Positions 1 through 12,793 are shown, counted from the stretch's first letter. The stretch: DNA of 64,000 nt from Glandiceps talaboti (GCF_964340395.1 NC_135557.1:5441216-5505215); one strand, 5' to 3'. The notes: generated from the sequence alone by a model not told the origin. Numbers and translations are program-made.

Positions 1-1845
1 TCTGCACTATTACAGTGGCAATAGATTTATCGTTTCAAATATAAGTTACGTGACGTTGTTCTCTGACTTCATATCGTGATATCGGCCGAATCATTATAAT
101 AACAAAGTCAACAAATGTTCAGATTCCGGGGCCGATCGAAACTAACACTTTCTTTACCATTTCAACTCCAGTTTGCTTTTCCCGTTTTTAAAAAAAACAT
201 TCGTTGGGAATTTCAATATACCGGTATAACATGATAACAATAAACCACCATTGGGGATGGTAGGCCACTTTGTTTATAGACCAGGTGATTATATATACGC
301 ATTTCAACATTTGCTGACGTTCACGCCTTGTCACAAAATGGAGTATACCACCCCCAGGGATAGTTTATTGCTTAGGTTAGAAAAAATAAAGAAACTGTTC
401 AACGGGCAACCTAGCCTATCACATTGGGTATGTAGGTCAATTTTTAATTTTTTTTTTACAATGTTGGATAAGAATGTAAAAACAATGCAAACCACATATA
501 ATGATGGCAAAACATGTGAAGTTGAGATTACATAGTACTTATTCCGTCATTTTGGTTTTATCTCTAGCAATATGTCAGATATGACAATCGATTTCCATCA
601 GTTCTACAGTTAGGAAATAAATGTACACAATTAATACGGTTAAACAAATTGTAGCTTCTCTCCCATCAAATGAAACTTCAAAATTATTTAGCCACCCTCT
701 CTGTCACCTACACTACAGTGGGGATATAAAATTATTTAGAGGCATAACATATCAAACTATAGACATAATTTAAAAGTATTATAACACTTGAATATGGTAT
801 TGAAATACCAGAATTTAGGTAATTATACTATGCAGTACATATTATCTGGCTATATAGTGTATTTTGTTGTGGCAAAGCTGAAAGATATTTTTTGGATGTA
901 TTGTCTGTAAATTACTTCTCCTGAAGTTTAATTTGGTTTCAAGAAATCACAAATAAAGAGCAAAACATTTCAAATTTCCCTCCCTTTCAGACTATCAGAA
1001 TTTTGATGGCCCAATAACTTCTCAGCCCCCTTCCCATTGTCGTAAATTTTGCTCATTCCTCTAAGTACACATTGGATATTCAACAACTTAGCTTAATCTC
1101 AATTCCCTATTGTATGCATCATCAGAGCCAAGTAAACCAATGTATAAGGTATCATATAGGTAGGAATTGACACAAATGTATATGGTCACATGTATTATTC
1201 AGCAAATATAAAGAAAACCCCTTAAATAATTTTGAGGAAGGAAGTATGCATAGTGGTATAGCAACCATTTTACTGTTATATGTGAAGCCCACATCATTGT
1301 CAATCATTGTTCAGAGAACCTTATATACATATATGATGCTGATGTGATATTCTTCCAAAAATAATCACGAACATTATGTCCTGGAAGACCCAAATTTCTG
1401 TCAGGGATTCGTTGCGTAAATGCGATACTATTGACCTTTTGTGTTACCGTGGTGATTGAAAATGCATCAGTAATGCAGAATAGCGTGCATGATATAAAAT
1501 CCCTTGCATGAAACAGAAATAGCATGCCCATATACATCCTTCAGATTTGGATAATACCCTTTAGTCTAAACTACATTAATCTCGACAGGAACTTACAGCT
1601 CTCTTCTCAGTGACACACATATCATTACGTCATATTATGTAGTTGATTCATAGCGATAAATATATCGAAACCATCGTTCAAAAATATAATGATCTCAATT
1701 TGAAAGTAAAATGTAGAATATATATGATACAGGCCTCAAAGTCAGCTATCATTTTTAAGTTTTAGAATGATTCACACAATCAGATCTGAAAAATGTCGTC
1801 TGCTTCATGGTACAGTTCTTCACACAGATTCATATGTTACAAACA
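1..1845. other. AT-rich intergenic or intronic sequence
   Basis: No gene, repeat array or transposon end is recognised here. Stop codons are frequent in all frames and the few short ORFs show no domain or convincing codon pattern. It ends where the tetranucleotide array begins. Confidence 0.6.
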
Positions 1846-1854
1846 CTGTCTGTC

Positions 1855-1905
<51 letters not shown>

Positions 1906-1990
1906 GCCTGTGTATCTGTCTGTCTCACTCACTTTATCACTGTCCTACATCTGTCTGCTCGCCTAGCTACCTACCTACACATCTATCCAT

Positions 1991-2060
<70 letters not shown>

Positions 2061-2326
2061 GTCTATCTATCTATCTATCTATCTATCTGCCTACCTGCCT
2101 ACCTGTCTGTCTGCATACCTACCTGCCTGCCTACCTACCTACATACCTGTTCTTTCTGTCAATATATATATATTCATCCATCCACCCACCCGCCCACCTA
2201 CCCATCCATCTGTATGTCCGTCCGCCCATGTCTTCATCCATCCATCCATCCATCCATCCATCCATCCCTTCGTCCATCCATCCATCCATCGATCCATTCT
2301 TCTATCCACTCACCCTCCCACCCATA

Positions 2327-2392
<66 letters not shown>

Positions 2393-2504
2393 CTAATACA
2401 TATATATATATATATATATACATATATATACATATACATATGCATACATACATACATACATACATACATACATACATACATACATACATACATACATACA
2501 TACA

Positions 2505-2535
<31 letters not shown>

Positions 2536-2536
2536 C
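1846..2536. repeat. Compound microsatellite (TGTC, ATCT, ATCC, TA, CATA)
   Basis: Consecutive blocks of simple repeats: TGTC-type to about 1925, ATCT-type from about 1985 to 2110, ATCC-type around 2170-2310, a TA tract around 2322-2432, then CATA repeats from about 2437 to 2535. The blocks grade into each other by single-base changes, as expected when replication slippage spreads point variants. The long ORFs across it on both strands are translated repeat and not genes. Confidence 0.97.
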
Positions 2537-2539
2537 TGT

Positions 2540-3845
2540 CAGGGTTCGTACACTTAAAGCAAAACAAAATTCCAGGACTTTCCAGGGGTTTTTCGTCAGT
2601 TTTCCAGGGGTATTCATATTGATTTTGGCCATTTTCCAGGGGTGTTGACACTAAAGTATATTTTTTGAATGACATCTAATTGTCTGATATGGAAGAGAAA
2701 AATCAACAACAGTTCCCATATGTCACAAAACATTTTAAAGACAATCGACACTATGCAAGACATTGGTTTCAAAACCACGTTTACACGCTAAGATTAACAG
2801 AGAAACCTCTGTCCTACCCCCAAAGTAGCCGTTTCGTCAAGCTGGTGCATTGATCGTGTAAGATTGAGTCGCAACATTCGTCAGTCTAATTCAGACATAT
2901 CCAGAAAAATAAATTAAAAACTAAATTTTGCCCTCGTTATTGTTTGGTTTGATGTTACTAGATTTATAAGCCACCTAAAATAATTTTTTTCTTCAAAATT
3001 TTGAATAAAAACGTCATTTACGTAACGAAATTTCGAGCTATGAATAACTGAATACATTCATCGCTTGCGTCACGATGTTTATATACGGATGCCACGAGTT
3101 GCGGAACATCGTGATTTCTCAACTCAACTTGACCATTGACGAATGTTACTGTACCGACAACATAAAACAGTAGTTTATTCTTTTAGAATATGTAACACAA
3201 ATACCCAATTATCGACGAAATAAAAGTCACAACCGTACTTCCACAACCCGGAAATTCAACTGCACTTCCCTAGGCCCTAGCCCTAGCTTGTAGTATCAGT
3301 CGACTCGTGCGCCGAAATTGTAACAATTTCTAATCGAGGTTGATGATCCTTTGATACTCGCTACAGTTTTACGATAATCTTGTTAACAGACCCACTGTAC
3401 ATGTTACCCCGGTCGGGACTGTTACAATATCATGTCCCTGAAATGACGACTGGGAGATGTACGGAGTAGCAATATATGCAAGATCGAAAGAAACACTGCG
3501 GCGCCCATTCAACTAATACGCACGCGGTCTGTGGGGCAAAGTGTCTCGTGGAACGATCACTTGACTGTCTGGGTTCAATCGGCGTGAATTTTGATTCATC
3601 ACCCAGCGTGGCGAAAGACTTTGAAAATATTTTCGCGATTTCACATTTACGAGATTCAGAATCATATGAATGGGTGGCTCGAGCACGGACATGACGATCA
3701 TCAATATTAATCGATCGATTGAACATGATCATTTTCCAGGGTTTTCCAGGGGTAGGGCGCATTTTTCCAGGGTTTTCCAGGGGTTTCCAGGGAGGGTTTG
3801 AAATTCCAGGGTTTTCCAGGGTTTTCCAGGACCGTGCGAACCCTG
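2540..3845. mobile_element. hAT-like non-autonomous DNA transposon
   Basis: The element starts CAGGGTTCGTACAC at 2540 and ends GTGCGAACCCTG at 3845, a terminal inverted repeat with one mismatch in the outer 12 bases. Both ends carry many copies of the motif TTTTCCAGGG or its variants (about 2570-2640 and 3730-3830). It is flanked on both sides by TCTGT (2535-2539 and 3846-3850), but the flanks are microsatellite so this may not be a true target duplication. CAGGGTT ends and subterminal repeats are typical of hAT elements. A full 8-bp duplication, the hAT norm, is not visible. No transposase reading frame is recognised inside, so it would be non-autonomous. Confidence 0.65.
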
Positions 3846-4080
3846 TCTGTGTGTATGTCCATCTTTCTATCTATCTATTGGCGTAATCTTACCTAGCAAA
3901 CATATCCAAATTTAATTTATGAATAATTAGCATATATAAATTAATAACAACACGGCTACTTCTACAGTAAGTAAATTGCCATCTTGAATGGTACACCGTG
4001 TGAAATATCCATTCATAAATTCTAATAAATCACTAACGTTGACTATCTATAACCATAAATGACCAAGTCCTTTTTACCCA

Positions 4081-4331
4081 GACATAATCTAGTATTGGTT
4101 ACCCAGACCGTTGCAGAACTCTTCTTCCAGTCACCACATATTAGGTATTACTAAAACTACAAATTTAGTCTTGGATACACAGAGCCTTACAGGAAGGCCA
4201 TCCTTCCAATCACCCCCTTATTAGGTATTACCACGTCTACTATCTACAAATAATTTAGTCTTGGTTACCCAGACCCTTGTAGGAGGGCTACCCTACAAAT
4301 CATCCCAGATTAGGTATTACCACAACTATAA
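4081..4331. repeat. Degenerate tandem repeat, about 85 bp, three copies
   Basis: Three diverged copies each carry TTGGTTACCCAGACC or close variants, then CCAATCA/CAGTCACC-like sequence, then ATTAGGTATTAC. Copy lengths differ by small indels, so this is an old duplication. Confidence 0.75.
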
Positions 4332-6050
4332 GCAATCTTATCGCATCACTTTATACATCCATTGATATCATACTAGGTAGGAATTCTTTGTTCACTCTCA
4401 ACATTCATACGGATATCCCGATATTATGATTGGGAATGGAAACATGACGGAAGTGAACATATATGTATACGTCAATAGTAACATCTGGTCTATACTGTCT
4501 GTTAGATTAATGATTACAAATATGATATATGGCTGGCTTCTGGATGGTACCTATTACTAGTAGAATGTATGTAAGACTTGACTTTAATGAAAGAAAATAA
4601 TTGTTCCGATAAACCATAGACAGTGGAGGGAAATTCATACGCTGTCTATGGATAAACCACAGGGGCTTGGAATTGGCCATATTTGTTTACAAAGAGTTGT
4701 TTTCTGTTTAATTTCTTTGTTTACAAAATATCTTTGTTTGTTTATTGTTTACTTTTTTTCTGTTTTCCTCTCTGAAAATATCTACAAGGTGCCATGTAAT
4801 CAAATAATGGTTTGAAAATCTGTTTTGTTTTGTTTTTCTAAATCAATTTTAACTTGTTCTTTTGTTGGTTTTAATAAACCAGCTTTACTATAACAACCTT
4901 ATTAATTATTTTTTGCCTCATTCTCACTCACCATGTAATAAGTAGTCTTTTTCACAAGTCCTTTCCCAGCTTCTCTACACATTTGACATGTTAACGATCT
5001 TATCCCCCCTCCCCCCTTTGAATAATTTCCGTCAAGTGTCGCCGCCGCCGCCACCCTGACTGGAGACGAAGTCGACGAGTTAAAACTCTTGCTTATTCTT
5101 GCTAGAGAGGGCGGGCGAATTTTTTTTTTTATTTTGATCTCGGAACTGGAAATTTGGGTTGGTCAGGTAATGAGAAACAGAAAAAAATGGGCCACTGCAC
5201 CCTTAACGAAAATGCCTTCATTTCCTGTCGTGGCATTTCCCTCTAACACTGACATTCATTACCAACTTCAATCAGAGTTTGGGTTAGGCAACTTTGAAGG
5301 AAAGGCCATTTTCTATTCTCACAAGCCAGTGCATACTATGGTAACTTTCTTTTGACGCAACGGAGTAAGTGAAGTGAGGCAACGTTGCCGTAATACGGAT
5401 AGCGATTTACGACAACGATAGAACACGGTCCGCAAGAGGGCGTGATTCATGGCGGGAATAAAAGCAATGCCTTATATAGGTGGCGTTCCCTAGATAAAAC
5501 GTTCTGCCATTAATTGGCCAGGGCATATATCTTGGAGGGTTCCCGGATTCCCTCTCCAAGATCTATGACCAGATTGATCTGACCCTCATCAGGACAGTAT
5601 TGTGCATGTTGCTCTTGAAAAAAAACAATAGATGGAGGTACGTTCAAACAGAAAATCGTCTCATTTTGTATACATTCAGCATTTATCACTGAAAAGACGA
5701 TTGGTATAATTAAATCACACCATTGCAACACTGTCAGGATGCAAGAATGTCCTCTTCTTGTTGGTGGTAAAAATAAAGTCCGTTGTTTATGCATGGTATT
5801 TTCCCGGAGTATTCTCAACTGATTATGCTGACGAAGTGGTCTTTGACCTGTGACCTGACATCAAGTTCGTACTATTATGCCGATGAGTGTTTGTATTAAT
5901 TTCTAAATACAATGGTGGATTGTAAATGGTCAATACCATGACCTTTCTTTGCAGAAAGATGAATCAAAACTGATCTGGACCAATTAATCCTTCACAAAAT
6001 CTCAAGTTCGCCGATGAAGTGCGAATTCACTACCGCCATCTTTAATTTAA
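4332..6050. other. Mostly unique sequence without a recognisable gene
   Basis: A short hairpin with perfect 10-bp arms lies at 4614-4623 and 4642-4651. A CCG trinucleotide tract is at about 5041-5053, and the stretch 5340-5470 is richer in CpG than its surroundings. No ORF has a recognisable domain. Confidence 0.5.
5430..5444 (+). promoter_or_regulatory. CTCF-like motif
   Basis: CCGCAAGAGGGCGTG resembles the CTCF core, in which CC, AG and GGGCG are the conserved contacts. It sits in a locally CpG-richer stretch. This is a sequence match only; the TGG-type upstream part of the motif is absent. Confidence 0.3.
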
Positions 6051-6350
6051 TATACACTGATCGTTCTACGTCATCATATCACGGCAACACGTGTCTGTGT
6101 CACGACAACGTAACGCGTGTCTACGTCACTGGTTCTGCTGTGTTTGAAATATGAGTCAAAACGCTCAAAATTGCCATTACTTTCCCCGAATTTTCCTTGA
6201 TATTACTGACACTGGTATAACTATGTTATTCTCCAATGTTTTTCTTAATTCAGCCGGAAAATACTTGTGACCCAAGAGTTGTCACTAGACTCGTAGTGAC
6301 AAAGCCCCTTAGGTCACAAGTATTTTCCTTGGCTGAACGAACATCTGACA
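6051..6350 (+). repeat. Dispersed foldback repeat, family A, copy 1
   Basis: This segment matches 33560-33917 (same orientation) and, inverted, about 26364-26665. Shared blocks include TCTACGTCACTGGTT, GAAATATGAGTCAAA and a terminal palindromic part around GTCACTAGACTCGTAGTGAC. The inner part GTGACC...GGTCAC (about 6268-6325) folds back on itself. Element ends and target duplications are not clear, so the class is unknown. Confidence 0.7.
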
Positions 6351-6631
6351 ATCAAAGTTATCAATAATATTTTTCAGACTTTTAACAATTCGAAGATAAA
6401 TGGAAGTATGGTTTTTTAAAAATAAAATAGTTGTAATTAATAGTTAACATTATGAAGTTGTAACTTATATATAGTACTTAATTCTTATGGTCTTGTGCAC
6501 TGAGCAAAATAAACCACCGATATTATGATGTGCACGTGACGACACGTATTCCTACTGAATAAGCTTTAACATAGTGCATTCGCTTTGGAAATAAAAAGCT
6601 TTCTGTAACTTTCTCAAAAAAAAAAAACTCT

Positions 6632-6777
6632 AACATATTTTCAAGGTAAATCAAGAATATTTTTTTTTTACATGTAATAACTGAATTAGTCACAAGTCAA
6701 GTATTCATCTATTATGGCGGTAAAGTGCTGTATAACTGACGATGACATAACCGAGGAGCTGTGGAACTGTATGAACG
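6632..6777 (+). repeat. Dispersed repeat, family C, copy 1
   Basis: About 146 bp nearly identical to 10371-10520: both run from AACATATTTTCAAGG-like sequence through TTATGGCGGTAAAGTGCTG to the GAATGAACG/GTATGAACG end. Only a few substitutions and a short indel in the T/G tract separate them, so this is a recent dispersal or duplication. Flanks are unrelated. No terminal repeats or coding motif are seen. Confidence 0.85.
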
Positions 6778-7506
6778 ACGGATGAGAATGAGTCTAATCA
6801 AAAACTTTTCTCAATATGCATATGGAAGTAGTGATCAAGTTTATCGCATCATTAGATCAGTTATGGAGTCATTATAGTGTGGTGGTAAATTAAATATACA
6901 ATGCTGCCTGATTATTTACCACTTTCCAGACAGTTATTTGACTATAATCAATAGTGAGGCTTTGACCTATGTCCTATTGAACACTGTATATTTTCCGCCT
7001 AGATTTCATGGCCCAATACTTTTGTGTTTGTGTACATCATTTTGGCGTACTTAAACTGTATTTGTAGACACATTTAAAAGAAATAATTATTAGACATGAA
7101 TTCGAAAGATGGTTCCAAAGGTGATGATATCAACCAAAAAAACCACCTTTACATTTCCCATCACGTTTGTGTCTGCGGTAGAACGAGATGAAAAGGTTCA
7201 ACCGAAACTCTTCAAACGAACATCTTTCCGTTCATTACATTTGCACCCGTGTGTCAAACGATACAATCAGTGTAATGAAACACCGGAAGTGTTGCTTCCG
7301 TTGAAGACTACCGGTAACGGTACAGGTGAAAACCTAATTGAAGTTTACGTATAGTTATCCGTACCTATAGGAATACCCAACTGTCTAAAGGGAAATGAAC
7401 TCCAGTTCAAAGAATGGAAAGTCCAGTCGCAGAGTGACTTGAGATCAATATTAATCAATAATTACGGATAGGATCTGACTAATGTTTGGGATGTGAAATT
7501 TAACAC

Positions 7507-7565
7507 TGTGTGTGTGTGTGGGGGGGGGGGGGTGGTGATGGTGGTGGTGGCGGTGGTGGTGGAGG
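7507..7565 (+). repeat. TG / poly-G / GGT simple repeat with G4 potential
   Basis: A TG run is followed by a run of about 13 G and then GGT-type triplets. The + strand has well over four runs of two or more G at short spacing, so it could form a G-quadruplex. Confidence 0.9.
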
Positions 7566-7689
7566 CCCAAGATCTGAGGCATAACTTGGAAATGTAGTTT
7601 TTTATCCTACATTTAACTAGTCATCTCGCCCTTAGCTTTCTATTCCTTTGATTTAGTTTTGATTCGCACCATCTCTAATATCTTGCCTA

Positions 7690-8070
7690 TACTTTCTTGA
7701 GATCGGTAAGGATAATGATGGCCCTGTATACAGTAACTTTGAAAAACAAACATATAAGACGTAACAAAAATGTGTGGTTCCGACTATTCAATTTTATAAT
7801 AGGTGGGGTAGGTAGATTTTTAATATCTGAGTGTATGTAGTTCAAGCAGTTTATGTTTTCATTGTTTTCCATATGGTCTCTGTGCTATTGGTTTCTTCCC
7901 ATCAGATGTACAGCCATTACAGATTGGAAGAACAGTTTTATATTGTCTTTTAAGTTGATGTCGAGACTTCACAATTTTCGCGATTTTCTCGAATAAGTAA
8001 AAAAAAGTTTAGGGTCGGCGTGAAAAACAAGGTGGGTTGGGTAACCGGAACCAAACTACCTTTTTTATTA
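7690..8070 (-). repeat. Dispersed repeat, family B, copy 1
   Basis: Read on the + strand, this stretch matches the reverse complement of 30480-30835. Shared blocks include TTTATAATAGGTGGGGTAGG, TTTTCCATATGGTCTCTGT, TACAGCCATTACAGATT and TTTATATTGTCTTTTAAG, ending near GGGTAACCGGAACCAAA. Copies differ by scattered substitutions and small indels, as expected of an old mobile repeat. No ORF or clear termini are visible. Confidence 0.8.
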
Positions 8071-8286
8071 GGCCAAAGCAAGCCAGCATGTTATGTTATG
8101 TTGTGATAAAACGTTTACGCCACTATATTGACTATGTTCCGAAATGTAAAGTCTAACAACTTGTTTACATTACTTTTTCGTCAACTTAAAATACGAATCG
8201 GACAAAGATCGCCAAAATTACTATCATTTTTAAAAGTATTATTAAGGATTGGTGGACAAAATAAGCATTGGTATAATCTGATATTA

Positions 8287-8392
8287 AAATAAATAAACAA
8301 ATAAATAAATAAAAATAATTAAATGCAGAGATTATCAAAAACACAAAAACATACATACATACATACATACATACATACATACATACATACAT

Positions 8393-8425
<33 letters not shown>

Positions 8426-8580
8426 TACATACATACATACATACATACATACATACATACATACATACATACATACATACACACATACACACATACATAC
8501 ACACATGTACATACATACATACATACATACATACATACATACATACATACATACATACATACATACATACAGACATACAT

Positions 8581-8611
<31 letters not shown>

Positions 8612-8648
8612 TACATACATACATACATACATACATACATACATACAG

Positions 8649-8681
<33 letters not shown>

Positions 8682-8710
8682 TACATACATACATACATAC
8701 AGACATACAT

Positions 8711-8743
<33 letters not shown>

Positions 8744-8808
8744 TACATACATACATACATACATACATACATACATACATACATACATACATACATACAT
8801 ACAGACAT

Positions 8809-8841
<33 letters not shown>

Positions 8842-8923
8842 TACATACATACACACACACACACATACATACATACATACATACATACATACATACATAC
8901 ATACATACATACATACATACATG
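8287..8923. repeat. Large ACAT/AC compound microsatellite
   Basis: A short AAAT-type tract (8287-8320) precedes about 570 bp of ACAT repeats broken by AC-only stretches and by single ACAG units. Long ORFs on both strands here are repeat translation. Confidence 0.97.
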
Positions 8924-9661
8924 CATACTTGTCTGTGATTCAACACAGGATTGCGACTTGCATTTTTGATTTGCGTTTGTAAACATATTAGATATTAAAT
9001 ACGTCAATTTTAAACGGTGGAATGACATTGTTTGGTTGAAGTGCGAGCGCATCCGACATACAAACGTACAATATGGGTGTATATCATATTTTGAATTCCC
9101 CGACCTTTAGTGAGCGGACAACTGTAATCCATATATTTCGCAGTTCGTCCTACGTTTTTGTTTCTCGTTGAAACAGAAGGGTCAAATTATTGATCATGTC
9201 TAGGAAATGAAAAGAGATTATCGCGGCTAAAATGAAACGGATAAATAAATGAATCGCCAAAATGTCTAATACTAGGTGTCACTTCTGGCAAAAGAGTGGA
9301 TCGTAAAAAAGTTCACATCACGTAACTACAACATTTCTAAAGTTAGAAGACAGGGGAATACAGTACCGAATTGTATTTGTTGGCAAAGAAAACACTGGTA
9401 AACAGTTTTAAATGACAAACTTCTTCCCATACGTCACTAATTGTGTCCTGTCTTTTGTGTCGTTAAAGCCATATTTTTTAATCTGTTGAAAAACGGAATC
9501 TAAATGCATCAGTAAAATATCAGTAAAACATGGCTTCGATTTTTGATTTGCCGTAAACGCATCCATCGAAGGTTATGATTTAGTTTTTCAATTTCCATGT
9601 GCGTTTAAAGAAACCTGTTAAGATTATTTTATTTTTCATTTCTTTCTTTCAATTCTTTCAG
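8924..9661. other. Unique sequence, ends in a splice-acceptor-like tract
   Basis: No gene recognised. The last 25 bases are a pyrimidine-rich tract ending in CAG at 9659-9661, a good splice acceptor pattern for the possible exon that follows. Confidence 0.4.
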
Positions 9662-10002
9662 AGTTATTTATAGATGTGTACTATTGCCATCACACTCAAA
9701 ACTTCGTCTACTGTGGTGACTATAGATATCTACAAAACACTGTCGTCGGCGAAGACTACATTGGACTGCGAAAACTGTCTCTTGCAGAGGCCTTACCCTA
9801 TGAGTTATTCCGGGCTTCCAAGCTTCTTTCACAGTAAAAATGACATCGGTCTTCGAAACTCGACGAAGTAGAAGTGATACCCCGGTTGAAGTTGAAAACT
9901 GTCCTGTCAAATACGAAGAGTGACTTCGAACATACAAACGTTGTATACAGTGAGGATGACAGTTACTGTAGCTCTACTATTTTTTCTTCTACAACAACGA
10001 TA
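9662..10002 (+). pseudogene. Possible decayed coding exon, unidentified
   Basis: After the acceptor-like tract, the frame of codon 9718 stays open for 58 codons from 9661 (for example FVYCGDYRYLQNTVVGEDYI, then GLRKLSLAEALPYELFRASK). Two stops follow in the same frame, TAA at 9835 and TGA at 9841. It is then open for 53 more codons with ordinary protein-like composition (for example DEVEVIPRLKLKTVL and SDFEHTNVVYSEDDSYC) until TGA at 10003. Two adjacent stops splitting an otherwise open stretch suggest an inactivated exon or old mobile-element fragment. A chance open frame is possible. I do not recognise the family and see no catalytic motif, membrane segment or signal peptide. Confidence 0.3.
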
Positions 10003-10174
10003 TGACACTGAAGTCCAAACTACAAGACTATGAGGTCCTGACATAAACTCTAACTATGATGCCTCGAAGACAGCACCAGGTACAGTAATATGTCTACTGA
10101 ATTCAACGACTAGTCTATAGTTAAGCGTCACTACACTGGGTGTATATAGACAGCTCGAATATTGTAACAGGTAT

Positions 10175-10280
<106 letters not shown>

Positions 10281-10370
10281 CAAAACTATTACGCTCTGCC
10301 ACTGCGGTATAGAGCACTGTCTTAGCAGATTGATACTCACCGAGTTATATATATATATATAAAAACCTCC

Positions 10371-10520
10371 AACCTATTTTCAAGGTAAATCAAGAATATT
10401 GTGGGTTTTTTTACATGTAATAACTGAATTAGTCACAAGTCAAGTATTCATCTATTATGGCGGTAAAGTGCTGTATAACTGACGCTGACATAACCGAGGA
10501 GCTGTGGAATTGAATGAACG
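10371..10520 (+). repeat. Dispersed repeat, family C, copy 2
   Basis: This is the near-identical partner of 6632-6777. Here it directly abuts the decayed LINE at 10521, while copy 1 has no LINE next to it. The two are therefore independent units, or the repeat was the LINE's target. Confidence 0.85.
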
Positions 10521-12215
10521 CGATCATCCAATTTGATCTCTCTAAAGGAGGAATTCGTTCTACTCGTCTGATGTGCGGCTGATGTACATTTTCAACTTAC
10601 TTATTATTAGTCGATCGTCTGGAAACCTTAAGACCTTCCTTAACTAATAACTCGCTCTCCTCTGGTTTATTCACACTCGTCAAGACTGCACTCGTAAGAT
10701 TTCTCACGACTTGCTCCAATTCTACTGACTTAATATGCCACTCTGTTGCAAATCTAGGTATTCTCTCTAAGATCATGAATCGAATAGTTCGTCACTTCAA
10801 TGAATCCGTTACACCCCTAGCCTTCAATCAGCATACAGACCGTCCCATAGCACGGAAACAGCGACCTTTTTTGTGTCCTTGAACAAGGTTAAAATCAGTA
10901 TTGTATATCTCCTTTGGCGTATCTGCAACATGTGTTACCATAGATAATATAATATCTTACTCCATCGACTCGAACACACTTTATGGTATCACAGATTTTG
11001 CCCTGTCCTGTTTTACATTACAACAGAACTCAAACTATCACCGTTAACGAGTTAACGTTGTCTTCGTCTATTCTCAAGCTAATCTTGGATGTTCCTCATG
11101 GTTTCCTACTTAGACCTAGGTGTCTGTCATGTACACCCAGCCTCTTTTTGATTCGTGAGTTCATATTGTCGCTGATGACAGTCAATTGTATCGAAGCGCA
11201 AAAATCGATCAAATTCCACACGCAATTGAAACTATGTAAAACTGTATCTCTCATTTTTAAAACATGCATGGATAACAAACTCCAGTCCACTGCCAGCTTT
11301 TGAAGTTAGACTTACTACTCTACCCTGAAAAAGACCTCCTGTCACAGTGTATGAGGTGGAAAGGTACGTTGGTAAAGTTTTACCTAATCAAAAATAAAAA
11401 AGAACTGAATTAGTATTTCTTCTACCAAACCCAATTTTACATTTTCTCAAATCCACATCTCCGAGTTGGCTCAAAATTGTAGTTGGACTGAGTGAAGCTT
11501 TTGAAAAACTCCAATTTGAATTAAATAACAGTAAACCTGAAGCTACACTTAGTCATATCACCAGCACAGGTTGTGAAAAAAGTCTCTCCTCACTCACATC
11601 ACAAAATTAGGATGTATAAATTTTCCCTAATGTAAAGAACTTTTGGGTTACTTTCTACTGCATTGTGAACATGGCAGAGCATATTCAGAATGTTTGCAAG
11701 GCATCATATATCCGCCTCCACTCAAGATCTCTTCAATACACCATTTTCTTATACAATATATAGCCGATTGGACTATCTACTGCAATACACTAAGTCTTTT
11801 TTCTGTTTGTCCCAAGCATGCAATTAACAACAGACATCGCCTCCAGAATGCAGCTGCACGCCTTGTATGCCAGAGCCACAAAGTCATGCCACGTCCAATC
11901 ACGTTGCAGTAGCTGCCAATTAGCTAGCTCTCATATACAATACCAAATTTCTTCTCTCTACGCGACGGAGGCGACTGGTCCTCAATATCTTTCACGCCTT
12001 CATCTGTATGCTCCCCCTAGACACAACTACGATCCCCAGTTGTATGCTCCCCCTAGACAACTACGATCCTCTTCAGATACATTGATGCTGTAAATACTAT
12101 ATATAACTAAGACGTTTAGACAGCGATGCGATCCTTCCCTTACACTTCTTCAATCTGGAACAATATTCCTTCCATCTACACTCCAACTCATTCAGTTCTT
12201 TCCTATAGAGCTGTT
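10521..12215 (+). pseudogene. Decayed CR1/L2-type LINE reverse transcriptase
   Basis: Pieces of a non-LTR reverse transcriptase appear in the right order but in shifting frames. SLSSG-like and NLGILSKIMNRIVRHF segments (about 10650-10800) match the conserved SNLPFLSKILERVV region. QSAYRPSHSTETAT is at 10825-10866. VPHGF, for VPQGS, is at 11091-11105. VADDSQLYR, the catalytic (Y)ADD block, is at 11168-11194. RLQNAAARLV is at 11838-11867, LRSSSDTL at 12061-12084 and SIWNN at 12150-12164. In the family this protein copies the element RNA into DNA at a nicked target. Several frameshifts and stops make it inactive. A repeated stretch at about 12006-12060 carries TGTATGCTCCCCCTAGACA twice. No endonuclease domain or ORF1 is seen upstream, as expected of a 5'-truncated copy. 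The CR1/L2 assignment rests on motif style alone. Confidence 0.85.
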
Positions 12216-12358
12216 ATTCTTCCCAGCCTATCACTGTCTGTGTTGTTGCCATTCTTCAAATTATCACCATGTACCCTTACAGTTTGTACTTCGTTCTTTG
12301 TCATTAAAATACTCTTTAGTATTAAATTTATTAACAAAACTCTCATTTTAAATGCACC

Positions 12359-12361
12359 CGC

Positions 12362-12448
<87 letters not shown>

Positions 12449-12449
12449 A

Positions 12450-12497
<48 letters not shown>
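12359..12497. repeat. CTGT tetranucleotide array with TC tail
   Basis: About 30 CTGT units with one ATGT variant, ending in a short TC run. It lies shortly after the LINE's 3' region and may have grown from its tail, since CR1/L2 elements often end in short tandem repeats. Confidence 0.97.
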
Positions 12498-12793
12498 AGA
12501 CATAGTAATACAGATATAAATAACTGCAAATTTTAAAAATAGAATTTCACTATTACATTGTGTTTTCGCTTTCTATTAGTATCAGCGAAAACTTGTATCG
12601 TGACGACCGTTGCTTACATTAATCATATTATTATCTACCAATGTGTTGGAAATACTCAGCTTGGCGATCAATGTTTCACATTAATTATAAAGACGACAAT
12701 TCCTATATCCAGTGATCATTAGATATTTCCCATAAAAACATTCCACAAATCGGAGAGCAGTACATACGTACGTACGTACTCGATGTATGGTAA

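Noticed and set aside
1767-2675. Several ORFs of 75-271 codons
   Set aside because: They are translations of TGTC, ATCT, TA and CATA microsatellites, rich in CLSV, YLSI and YIYI patterns, and are open because the repeat has no stop in that frame.
8186-9052. 288-codon ORF on the minus strand and overlapping ORFs
   Set aside because: Pure repeat translation (MYVC pattern) from the ACAT array.
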